Below, in pieces: positions 46,038 through 54,198 of a stretch of DNA of 64,000 nt. A model generated the notes under the pieces. That model was not told the DNA's origin. It worked only from the letters and a program-made list of their open reading frames with translations, and did no database searches. The position numbers and the translations under genes were made by a program. Source of the stretch: an uncultured Coriobacteriaceae bacterium (lineage in GTDB: Bacteria; Actinomycetota; Coriobacteriia; Coriobacteriales; Atopobiaceae); NCBI GenBank assembly GCA_902777325.1, contig CACYTH010000004.1, positions 1 to 64,000 on the forward strand. Reading direction: 5' to 3'. Position 1 is the first letter of the stretch. Each line of letters opens with the position of its first letter.

Positions 46038-47090
46038 CTAGCCCTGGCCTTGGTCGTCGGCCGCGGCCTCGTCGTCTGCATCAGAGCCGTCATCGGAGGA
46101 CGTGCCGTCCGGCTGCTCGTCGTCGCCTTCGCCAGACTCGGAGGCGCTCTCATCCTTGGCCCCACTGCCCGCGGCGCTGTCCTGCTGGTCTGCCTGGGCG
46201 ACCTCTTCGGCCGTGGGCTTCTGGTCCTCAGTCAGCGATGTGATGACGAGCACCTCCTCGAAGCTCTCCGTCGACGAGAGGGGCTCGACCTCGATGTCGT
46301 AGTACAGCGCCCCCGAGGTGCGCTCCACCGAGATGACCGTACCGAGCGGGAGACCCTTGGGAAACACGCCGCCAAGACCGCTCGTCACGATCGTGTCGCC
46401 GACCTCGACGTTCTGGTCGGTGCGCACAAGCGACAGGCGCAAGGTGCCGTCAACGGATCCACGAAGCACACCTTGGGCCCTGCTCGACTGCACCATGGCG
46501 GAGACTGCAGAGTTCTCGTCGGTGATGAGGCGCACGGTAGACGACGCGGCGCCGCAACGGATGATCTGGCCGATGGCCCCATTGGAGTCGGTCACGGGCA
46601 TTCCCACCGCAAGGCCAGCGGACGTTCCCTTGTCGATGGTGACCGTGGAGCTCCACGAGTCAGTGGAGCCAGAGATGATGCGTGCGCCCGTTGATTGCAG
46701 GTTGTAGAGACTCTGCAGGCCAAGGAGGCTCTCGAGGCGCCGGGCAGTCTGTTCCGACTCCTCAAGCTCGGCATTCCTAGCCACCAGGCGCTCGTTTTCG
46801 GCCTTGAGCTCGGACAGGCGCTCCTGATCGGCGGTGAGGTTGGCAAAGATGTTGCCAAGCCCTTGGAACGGTGCCGTCACCGCTCCGCCGACCCAACGTA
46901 TGGGCATGGTTATGGTCATCCATGCGCCACGCGCCGTCGTGAAGACGCCCGGACCGTCACCCTCTCTTACGCTCGCCGTAAACATGACGAGCGACAGGAC
47001 GACAAACACGATGCATATGCGAAGTCCTCCATCGGCGTCCGTCCGGCGAAAGCGCGTGGACGGAGGCGTGGCTCCTCCCTTTTGGGGCAT
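46038..47090 (-). CDS. mreC: Rod-shape protein MreC with acidic tail
   Basis: MreC is a bitopic scaffold linking MreB to PBP2/RodA. The 350 residues comprise a short basic N-terminus, TM at ~24-40, a coiled coil (~85-118: LTADQERLSELKAENERLVA, then more heptads), and the beta-barrel MreC domain (~125-275) with GLAVGMPVTDSNGAIGQI and GDTIVTSGLGGVFPKGLPLG. The last ~60 residues form an extracytoplasmic Asp/Glu/Ser-rich low-complexity tail, not typical of the family. Confidence 0.95.
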   Translation of the reverse strand: MPQKGGATPPSTRFRRTDADGGLRICIVFVVLSLVMFTASVREGDGPGVFTTARGAWMTITMPIRWVGGAVTAPFQGLGNIFANLTADQERLSELKAENERLVARNAELEESEQTARRLESLLGLQSLYNLQSTGARIISGSTDSWSSTVTIDKGTSAGLAVGMPVTDSNGAIGQIIRCGAASSTVRLITDENSAVSAMVQSSRAQGVLRGSVDGTLRLSLVRTDQNVEVGDTIVTSGLGGVFPKGLPLGTVISVERTSGALYYDIEVEPLSSTESFEEVLVITSLTEDQKPTAEEVAQADQQDSAAGSGAKDESASESGEGDDEQPDGTSSDDGSDADDEAAADDQGQG

Positions 47091-47102
47091 TGCGTTCCCC
47101 TG

Positions 47103-48149
47103 CTACTGAGCGGAGCTCTGAACGAAGCCGCCGGAGAGCGCGTTTGCCTCGAGGACCTTTGCGCAGCCGTTCACGACGTTCTCGAGAGCCGTCGGGCTCA
47201 CGTTGACCGGTACGCCGGTCTCGTCGCGGAGACGCTGATCGAGGCCGCGCAGCAGACCACCGCCACCGGTGAGCAGCACGCCATAGTACATGAGGTCGCT
47301 CGCCAGGTCGGGCGGGGTCACGTCGAGGGCGTCTTTGACAGCCTTGGTGACCTCGTCGAGTGGCTTGTCGAGCGCGCGACGAATCTCCTCGCTCTCGATG
47401 CGCACCGTCTTGGGAAGGCCGCTCATCACGTCGCGTCCGTTGACCTCTACGTCAAGCTCCTCCGCAAGAGGTGCCGCCGATCCGACCTTGATCTTGATGT
47501 CCTCGGCAGTGCGCTCTCCGATGGAGAGGTTGTAGGCATCGCGGACGTGCTGAAGGATGGTCTGGTCGAACTCGTCACCAGCCGTGCGAATGGACTGTGA
47601 GACGACGATGCCGCCCATTGAGATGACGGCAACCTCGGTGGTGCCGCCGCCGATGTCGACGACCATCGATCCGGTCGGGTCCTCGATGGGCAGGTCGGCA
47701 CCGATGGCAGCGGCCATCGGCTCCTCGATGAGGTAGGCCTGGCGTGCGCCGGCCTGAATGGTAGCCTCGAAGACCGCGCGCTTCTCCACGGAGGTTACTC
47801 CAGAAGGTACGCACACGACAACGCGCGGACGAGGCGACCAGGGATAGCGGTTGCCACCGCGCGCCTTCTCGATGAAGTAACGCAGCATGACCTCGGTCAC
47901 GTCGAAGTCAGCGATTACGCCATCCTTTAGCGGGCGCTCGGCGATGATGGAGCCAGGGGTACGGCCAATCATGCGCTTGGCGTCAGCGCCGACCGCAAGG
48001 ACTCTGTCCTCGTTGCGATCGATGGCCACAACCGAGGGCTCATTGAGCACAATGCCCTGTCCACGGCGCGCCACCAGCGTGTTTGCCGTGCCAAGGTCGA
48101 TGGCGAGGTCGCCATCGTATTCTCCGAAGAATGCGTCAAAGAGCGACAT
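47103..48149 (-). CDS. mreB: Rod-shape actin MreB
   Basis: MreB polymerises along the membrane and positions the wall-elongation machinery. The 348 residues carry the actin-fold motifs: phosphate-1 DLAIDLGTANTLVARRGQG, phosphate-2 VVDIGGGTTEVAVISMGGI and the adenosine motif YYGVLLTGGGGLLRGLDQRL. PEPSVVAIDR-like (NEPSVVAID) and ERPLKDGVIADFDVTEVML segments are typical. AGGAG precedes the ATG. It is the first shape gene after the TPR protein. Confidence 0.97.
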   Translation of the reverse strand: MSLFDAFFGEYDGDLAIDLGTANTLVARRGQGIVLNEPSVVAIDRNEDRVLAVGADAKRMIGRTPGSIIAERPLKDGVIADFDVTEVMLRYFIEKARGGNRYPWSPRPRVVVCVPSGVTSVEKRAVFEATIQAGARQAYLIEEPMAAAIGADLPIEDPTGSMVVDIGGGTTEVAVISMGGIVVSQSIRTAGDEFDQTILQHVRDAYNLSIGERTAEDIKIKVGSAAPLAEELDVEVNGRDVMSGLPKTVRIESEEIRRALDKPLDEVTKAVKDALDVTPPDLASDLMYYGVLLTGGGGLLRGLDQRLRDETGVPVNVSPTALENVVNGCAKVLEANALSGGFVQSSAQ

Positions 48150-48233
48150 GGGTTTGAATCTCCTGCGTTTAATGCGGCCTCACGAGCCACGATTGCGGTT
48201 ACTGAGTAGTCGGGCGGATGTGTTCTGTCCAGC

Positions 48234-49667
48234 TTACAGGGAGCCAGAGGTCGTGTCGGTGCCATCGTCTGCGGACTCTGCGTCGGCGGACTCGGCGTCT
48301 TGAGACTCGGTGCCTGCGGCCTCGGAGCCGGCTTCGGTCGTCTCGGCCTCAGCGGGCTCACCGGTGTCGATGGTGGCCTCGGCGCCATCGAGTGCCGGAT
48401 ACTCGACCGTCACGCCATCGACCTTCCAGCCGAGACCGTCACGGACAAGGGAGACGCGATAGCTCTGCTCGCCGCCTGCAGACAGGGTTGCCGTCACGAG
48501 AACGGAAGACTCCGTCATGGAGCGGTCGACGCCGGAAACGGTGACGCCCGTAGCGCCGTCAGGCAGGACGGCGTCGATGTCCATGGCCTCCTGCTCAGAG
48601 AGCGAGCTCGCCAGGTACTCCGTGATGCTAGAGCCGGCAGCATTGGTGGTAAACAGGTCCTCGACCACCTGCTCCTGCAGAGGCCAGCCGTATCCGCTGT
48701 AATACGCGTACACGGCTGCGCCGGCAATCAGCAGCACAAACAGCAGGAAGATGAGGAAGCCGCGCAGGCCAGAGTGGCCATGCTTGCGCTTGATCGAGCG
48801 GTTGTCCATGTCGATCTGGGCCATCTCCTGCTCGCTGATGTCGAAGAAGCCCGTGTCCTCGGCGGAAGGAATGAACTCCCCGGACTTGCCGAGAGGGTCG
48901 AGCGGATCGGCGCCGGTGCCGTAGCCGGCAGCGGCAAGGAACGCGTCGGTCGAGCCCGTGGAGCCAGAGGTGCTGTTCATGGCAGCCTTGGCGGCGGCAA
49001 GGGCGGCAGAGCCCTCGGCCGAGAGGGTGTGCGTTCCGTCCTCGGTCGCATGACCGAAGGAGTCGACGGCTTCGCTCCAGCGGTTTGCGGCAGCGTAGGC
49101 CATGCCGAGGTCCTCGTAGATGGCGTTCTGGCTCTCGAGAGGAGTCGAGAAGTCAAGGGCGGTGCGATAAGCCTCGACTGCGTCGACCGCACGGTTCATC
49201 TTCATGAAGCAGCCGCCGAGGCTACGAAGGGCACCCGACGGATCGGGGTTGTTCTCGTCGATTGCCGCGTTTCGATATGCGACGCCAGCCTCGCGATAGT
49301 CACCAATCTGCGAATATGCGTTGCCCAGGGCAACGTAGGCCTTGTAGGGAGTTGCATACTCGCTATCCTTTGTGGCCATGACGAGCGACGCGACGGCCTC
49401 CTGCGGCTTGCCCGCTGCGAGGAGGGCGCGTCCACGGTTTGTGGCCAGAGCGCCAGCATGACCGTAGCTCGCATCACCCAGCGCATCGCCATAGGCAATG
49501 GCCGCCTGATCGAAGTTGCCGAGCTTCATGAGGCAGTTGCCCAAAAGGTGGTCGATACGGCCGGAGACCTCACCGGGCATCTTTGCCTGCTCGAGCCACC
49601 TGACTGCCGATACCAGGTCGCCCTGACGATATGCGTCCCGACCTGCGTCAAATGCCTGCTGATTCAT
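48234..49667 (-). CDS. TPR-repeat bitopic membrane protein
   Basis: The 477-residue protein has about six tetratricopeptide repeats in the N-terminal ~230 residues (AFDAGRDAYRQGDLVSAVRW; GNCLMKLGNFDQAAIAYGDA; GNAYSQIGDYREAGVAYRNA). A linker, one TM helix at ~300-322 (basic KRKHGHSGLRG before it), and an extracytoplasmic domain (~325-435) that resembles a small DUF4878-like fold follow. It ends in a ~40-residue acidic Glu/Ala/Ser/Thr tail. Function unknown. It lies directly upstream of mreB and downstream of a cyclophilin, so a role at the cell-envelope assembly site is plausible but inferred. Confidence 0.75.
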   Translation of the reverse strand: MNQQAFDAGRDAYRQGDLVSAVRWLEQAKMPGEVSGRIDHLLGNCLMKLGNFDQAAIAYGDALGDASYGHAGALATNRGRALLAAGKPQEAVASLVMATKDSEYATPYKAYVALGNAYSQIGDYREAGVAYRNAAIDENNPDPSGALRSLGGCFMKMNRAVDAVEAYRTALDFSTPLESQNAIYEDLGMAYAAANRWSEAVDSFGHATEDGTHTLSAEGSAALAAAKAAMNSTSGSTGSTDAFLAAAGYGTGADPLDPLGKSGEFIPSAEDTGFFDISEQEMAQIDMDNRSIKRKHGHSGLRGFLIFLLFVLLIAGAAVYAYYSGYGWPLQEQVVEDLFTTNAAGSSITEYLASSLSEQEAMDIDAVLPDGATGVTVSGVDRSMTESSVLVTATLSAGGEQSYRVSLVRDGLGWKVDGVTVEYPALDGAEATIDTGEPAEAETTEAGSEAAGTESQDAESADAESADDGTDTTSGSL

Positions 49668-49718
49668 TGTTGCACCTCGTTTCGTGTCGTGTGCGTTTTC
49701 TCGAGGTTGTGTTCTGTG

Positions 49719-50267
49719 CTAGTTTGCCTCGTGCTCGATTCGCACCGAGTTGATGACGTCTCCCGCGCGCAGCTCGGCGATGACCTCCATGCCCTCGATG
49801 GTCGTGCCGAACACCGTGTAGCCGGAGTCGAGCCCGTGCTGGGGACCAAGGCAGAAGTAGAACTGCGAGCCTGCGGAATCGGGGTTCTGGGAGCGGGCCA
49901 TTGCCAGCGCACCGTCAACGTGGCTGTTGTTGGGGTTGGTGGTGTACTCCTGGCGAATGCGATAGCCGGGACCGCCGGTACCAGGCATGCCATAGGGGCC
50001 CATCTCGCCAGCAGCGACCTGCTCGGGCGTCATCTCGCGCGTATTGGGGCAACCGCCCTGGACGACGAATCCCGGAACGTAGCGGTGGAACTTGAGTCCG
50101 TCATAGAAACCCTTGCCAGCAAGCTCGCAGAGGTTGGCAACATGGATGGGAGCCCCCTTGCCGTCAAGGCGCACCCTAATGGTGCCCTTGCCAGTGTCAA
50201 AGACGGCAACCTCGTCACCTATCACCTGATAGGTGGGGGTGTACAGCATATCTGGAAGAAAACCCAC
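49719..50267 (-). CDS. Cyclophilin-type peptidyl-prolyl isomerase
   Basis: This PPIase catalyses proline cis-trans isomerisation. The 182 residues contain the cyclophilin core: GKGFYDGLKFHRYVPGFVVQ (catalytic Arg), QGGCPNT, GALAMARSQNPDSAGSQFYF and YTVFGTTIEGMEVI. No signal peptide is seen, so it is cytosolic. GTG 50267 is preferred since AGAGGGGA lies a few bases upstream; ATG 50249 has no ribosome-binding site. A 7-bp hairpin (50283-50301) stands just before this site. It is 50 bp upstream of the TPR gene. Confidence 0.92.
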   Translation of the reverse strand: MGFLPDMLYTPTYQVIGDEVAVFDTGKGTIRVRLDGKGAPIHVANLCELAGKGFYDGLKFHRYVPGFVVQGGCPNTREMTPEQVAAGEMGPYGMPGTGGPGYRIRQEYTTNPNNSHVDGALAMARSQNPDSAGSQFYFCLGPQHGLDSGYTVFGTTIEGMEVIAELRAGDVINSVRIEHEAN

Positions 50268-50282
50268 GATATCCCCTCTCAG

Positions 50283-50301
50283 CCTCGTCCCTCCGACGAG
50301 G
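50283..50301 (-). promoter_or_regulatory. Hairpin before the cyclophilin gene
   Basis: An inverted repeat CCTCGTC/GACGAGG with a 5-nt loop lies immediately upstream of the AGAGGGG ribosome-binding site. It may terminate upstream transcription from the zinc-ribbon gene or tune translation. The remaining gap to 50449 has only a weak TAGAAT -10-like sequence. Confidence 0.35.
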
Positions 50302-50449
50302 ATATCCGGACCGGGCAACCCAACCCATGTCCGCAGCGTACAATCTCAACCATTCTAACAGCAGCCACCATGGTTCACAGATTCGGCAGACGTAATCGGG
50401 TGAGCGGAAGTGGCAACCACCTGCCGTCCCTCGCCCGCTCGCAACGCGC

Positions 50450-51484
50450 TCACTCCTTGTGCTCGGGCCTCCACTGCTCGTAGTTATCCTCAAAGAGCTT
50501 CTCGTAGGCGTTCTTGCCATCATCCCCATTCTCAGCCTCTAGCAGTGCCATCAGGCTCCGCTCGTCAGCAGAGGGATTCTCGGACTTGAGGGCGGCATCC
50601 CATGCCAGGGAGATCCTGTCAACGCGATTGCGCAGCCAATTGCTGAGCGTGATGAGGTTGTCCAGGTCCTCGGCATAGGTGCCAGAGGTCACGTCGACCT
50701 GTCCGAGCGTGTCGATTAGGTTGCTGACGTCGATTGCCAGGGCCGCCGCATCGCGCTTTGCCTGTGAGCGCTCGTCGAGAGATCCCGTGATGGCCTTCTC
50801 GTAGAAGAGCGCCGTGCTTTGGTCCGCGCGCTCCTCGTAGCGTCCGAGCTTCTCGTATGCCTCATCAAGCTGGGCGAAGGTTGCGTCGTCACCGCTTGGG
50901 ACCTCAACCACGCTCTGCGGCTCCTCATCCTGGCCACTCAGCGACTCCACGGTGCCTGGGAAACCCGCCATGGAAGTGTCGCGCTCCTCAGTGGCCTTGA
51001 TCGAGTTGGCATTTGGGTCCCAGGGATGCGTTATCCACAGCGCAAGGCTGATTATGAGCATTGCGGAGGCAACGGAGGCAAGCAGGAAGGCGCGAGTGCG
51101 TGGCAAGCGCTCCTGTACCGCGACCTTGCTCTCTGGGTCGTCCTCGGCAGGTATGGCGCTCTCGATGCGTGCCATGGCGCGCGTGTCTGAAGCGTCGTCG
51201 ACAACGGGCTCTTCAACGTCTTCCGCGGGCTCCGGATCGTCATCGTTTTCTAATGCGAGCGACTCCACGGCCACCTTTGGCTCCGACGGGGCATCCCACA
51301 CGCGCTCGAGTGGAAATCCGCACGAGGGGCACACCTCGTCCTCCCATGCTACGGCCACGCCGCAACTCGGGCACCAGCGCCCCTGCAGCGCGGGCATCAG
51401 CTGCGTGACGCCCACGCTTGCATGGCAGGCCGGACAGCGTAGGGAGCCGTCCGGTATATGGGTTGAGCATGTAGGGCAAATCAC
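50450..51484 (-). CDS. Zinc-ribbon bitopic membrane protein
   Basis: The 344-residue protein begins with two zinc-ribbon modules (ICPTCSTHIPDGSLRCPACH and GRWCPSCGVAVAWEDEVCPS, CxxC pairs, residues ~3-60). An acidic linker, one TM helix (~133-155, FLLASVASAMLIISLALWI) and a ~180-residue helical extracytoplasmic domain follow. GTG 51484 is chosen because GGGGAG lies ten bases upstream and the ribbon starts at once. It begins eight bases after the acnA stop. The family is not recognised beyond zinc-ribbon proteins; the role is unknown. Confidence 0.7.
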   Translation of the reverse strand: MICPTCSTHIPDGSLRCPACHASVGVTQLMPALQGRWCPSCGVAVAWEDEVCPSCGFPLERVWDAPSEPKVAVESLALENDDDPEPAEDVEEPVVDDASDTRAMARIESAIPAEDDPESKVAVQERLPRTRAFLLASVASAMLIISLALWITHPWDPNANSIKATEERDTSMAGFPGTVESLSGQDEEPQSVVEVPSGDDATFAQLDEAYEKLGRYEERADQSTALFYEKAITGSLDERSQAKRDAAALAIDVSNLIDTLGQVDVTSGTYAEDLDNLITLSNWLRNRVDRISLAWDAALKSENPSADERSLMALLEAENGDDGKNAYEKLFEDNYEQWRPEHKE

Positions 51485-51491
51485 CTTAACG

Positions 51492-54182
51492 CTACTCCCC
51501 CGCCAGCTGGTCGAGCACGTACGGCAGTATTCCGCCACTCGCCAAGAATGCACCCTCCATGGGCGTGTCGACGCGCACGACGCACGTGAAGTCGATGACG
51601 GTACCGTCTGCACGGGTCGCGCGGACTCTTGCCGTGCGACTCTTGGGCAGGCCTTCGGAGACGTCGATCGGCTCGATGTCGTAGGTCTCCGTTCCGTCCA
51701 GCCCCAACCCCTCTGCGCTCACGCCCTCTTCGAGCTGCAGGGGCACGACGCCCATCTGCACCAGGTTGGAGCGGTGGATGCGTTCGAAGCTCTCGGCAAT
51801 GACGGCGCGCACGCCCAGAAGCACCGGACCCTTTGCGGCCCAGTCGCGACTCGAGCCAGAGCCATAGAGCTTGCCCGCCACAATGACCAGCCCAACGTTG
51901 GCGTCGGCGTAGGACACGGCCGCGTCGTAGATGGGCACGACCTTGCCGCTCAGCATGTCGCGCGTCCAGCCGCCGTTGCGCCCGCCAGCCATCTTGTTCT
52001 GCAACTTCACGTTGGCAAACGTCCCACGCATCATGACCTCGTGATTGCCGCGGCGGGCGCCATAGGTGTTGAAGTCGGCGCGCTCGACGCCATTGTCGCC
52101 AAGGTAGCGCGCGGCGGGAGAGTCGGGCGCGATGGACCCTGCGGGAGAGATGTGATCGGTGGTGACAAAGTCGCCGAGACAGGCCAGCGCACGTGCATCA
52201 GACACTTCGAAGACATCGGCGGGCCGAGCAAGGTCAAAGTACGGTGCGCGCCTGATGTATGTGGAAGCCTCGTCCCAGGCAAAGGTGTCGGAGTCGGTGG
52301 AGTCGATCTGGCGCCAGGACATAGAGCCCTCCATCAGGCCCTTCGAGCCCTCGGCAAAGAGCTCTGCCGTGAGCACGTCGTCCAGCACGGCATCTATCTC
52401 TGCGGTGGTCGGCAGGAGCTCGTGCAACATGACCTGGTGCCCATCCGTGGCGGTACCCAGCGGGGTCGTGGAGAGGTCGACGTCCATGGTGCCCACGAGC
52501 GCATACGCGACCACGAGTGCCGGCTGGCAGAGGTAGTTCTGGGCGACATCGGGAGAAATGCGGCCGTCAAAGTTGCGGTTTCCGGAGAGAACGCTCGTGA
52601 GCTCGAGCTCGCCCGCATACTGCTTGAGCGCGACCGCAATCTCGCCGGAGTTGCCGATGCACGACATGCAGCCATAGCCGCAGGTGTAGAAGCCGAGACG
52701 GAACAGCGCGTCCGTGAGGCCGGCGCGCTCGAGCAGGAGCTCGGTGGCATGGCTTCCCGGAGCGAAGATGCGCTTGATCCACGGCTTGGCCGCAAGGCCA
52801 AGGCTTACTGCCTTCTTTGCGAGGAGTCCCGCCGCTACCATCATTGCGGGGTCGGTGGCAGTGGTGCAGCTCGTTATGGCCGCGATGGCCAGGGTTCCAT
52901 GACCGAGCTCGAAAGTCTCGTTGCCAATGGTGACTGAACGGGTCTCAGTCATGTCGCCGTGGCCATGCTCGGCGCTGACGCCGCGGAAGCGCTGCTGCAG
53001 CCCCGAGGGCGTCACGTAGTTGTGCGGCCGAGACGGACCGGCCAGGCAGGTCTCGACGCTCGACAGGTCAAGCTCTATGGTGCGGGCGTAGACGCGTTCT
53101 GCTGACCAACCGAAGACGCCCTGCGCCTGAAGGTATGCACGCGCGAAGGCGAGCTCCGCGTCGTCGCGCCCGGCAAGCTCAAGGTAAGAGAAGGTGGTGT
53201 CATCCACCGGGAAGAGCGTTGTGGTGGCACCGTACTCGGGCGTCATGTTGGAGACGCAGGCTCTCTGCGTGGCGGAAAGCGTCGCAACGCCCTCGCCCGT
53301 GACCTCGACGAGCGCGCCAACCACGCCAGCCTCGCGTAGCACCCGTGCCACGGTGAGGGCCAGATCCATGCCCGAGATGCCATCTCGCAAGGATCCGGTA
53401 AGATGCAGCTCCACGACGGGCGGCACAAGCATGGAGACCGGCTGGCCAAGCGCGGCAGCCTCTGCCTCGATGCCTCCGACGCCCCAACCTAGCACGCCGA
53501 CGCCGTTGGCCGTAGGCGTATGGGAGTCGGTGCCCACCAGCGTGTCGAAGCAGGCGACCTCGGCGTCGCGTGAGAGCGCGTCGGTCATGACCACGTTGCA
53601 GAAGCGCTCAATGTTCAGCTGGTGGCAGATGCCGCCGCCAGGCGGCACGATCTCGACGTTGTCAAAGGACTGCGAGGCCCACTTGAGGAAGGCGAAGCGC
53701 TCGCGATTGCGCTTGACCTCAAGCTCCTCGTTGGCGGACGCGGCGCAGGAGCAGCCCGCCTCGTCCGCGATGACGGAGTGGTCCACCACGAGCGTGCAGG
53801 GAATCTGCGGGTTGACGAGAGACGGGTCTCCCCCGCGCTCCACCATGGCGTCGCGCATGGCGGCAAAGTCCACGAACACCGGTACGCCCGTAAAGTCCTG
53901 GAAGAGCACGCGAGCCGGCATGAACTCGATCTCGTCTCCCTGCTCGCCGGCGAGCCCCGCGGAGACGATGCGCCACGCGAGCTCGGCAGCCTGCTCGTCA
54001 GATGCCGCGCGGCGGACGCAGTTCTCCAGAAGTATGACAAGCGCACGCGGGAGGCGCTCGGCACCGGGTATCTGCATGACGTTGTAGGCAAGTCGCTTGA
54101 TGCCACCCGCCTCGATGGCCTGCGGCATGCGTGCATTGCGCACGGCGGCATCAAAGGTGGCCCTCTGCACGGTTTGGGTCAT
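51492..54182 (-). CDS. acnA: Aconitate hydratase A
   Basis: Aconitase isomerises citrate and isocitrate with a 4Fe-4S cluster. The 896 residues match the AcnA/IRP1 type, with VVDHSVIAD, GTDSHTPTANGVGVLGWGVG, cluster ligands Cys439, Cys505 and Cys508 (TSCTT; GYGCMSCIGNSG), SGNRNFDGRISP, and GSGSSRDWAAKGPVLLGVRA in the swivelling C-terminal domain. The first-ligand motif is TSCTTATDP where relatives usually have TSCTN. It follows the P-type ATPase by 16 bp. No citrate synthase or isocitrate dehydrogenase is in the window; it probably feeds 2-oxoglutarate/glutamate synthesis. Confidence 0.95.
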   Translation of the reverse strand: MTQTVQRATFDAAVRNARMPQAIEAGGIKRLAYNVMQIPGAERLPRALVILLENCVRRAASDEQAAELAWRIVSAGLAGEQGDEIEFMPARVLFQDFTGVPVFVDFAAMRDAMVERGGDPSLVNPQIPCTLVVDHSVIADEAGCSCAASANEELEVKRNRERFAFLKWASQSFDNVEIVPPGGGICHQLNIERFCNVVMTDALSRDAEVACFDTLVGTDSHTPTANGVGVLGWGVGGIEAEAAALGQPVSMLVPPVVELHLTGSLRDGISGMDLALTVARVLREAGVVGALVEVTGEGVATLSATQRACVSNMTPEYGATTTLFPVDDTTFSYLELAGRDDAELAFARAYLQAQGVFGWSAERVYARTIELDLSSVETCLAGPSRPHNYVTPSGLQQRFRGVSAEHGHGDMTETRSVTIGNETFELGHGTLAIAAITSCTTATDPAMMVAAGLLAKKAVSLGLAAKPWIKRIFAPGSHATELLLERAGLTDALFRLGFYTCGYGCMSCIGNSGEIAVALKQYAGELELTSVLSGNRNFDGRISPDVAQNYLCQPALVVAYALVGTMDVDLSTTPLGTATDGHQVMLHELLPTTAEIDAVLDDVLTAELFAEGSKGLMEGSMSWRQIDSTDSDTFAWDEASTYIRRAPYFDLARPADVFEVSDARALACLGDFVTTDHISPAGSIAPDSPAARYLGDNGVERADFNTYGARRGNHEVMMRGTFANVKLQNKMAGGRNGGWTRDMLSGKVVPIYDAAVSYADANVGLVIVAGKLYGSGSSRDWAAKGPVLLGVRAVIAESFERIHRSNLVQMGVVPLQLEEGVSAEGLGLDGTETYDIEPIDVSEGLPKSRTARVRATRADGTVIDFTCVVRVDTPMEGAFLASGGILPYVLDQLAGE

Positions 54183-54198
54183 ATCCTTCCCCTATCTC

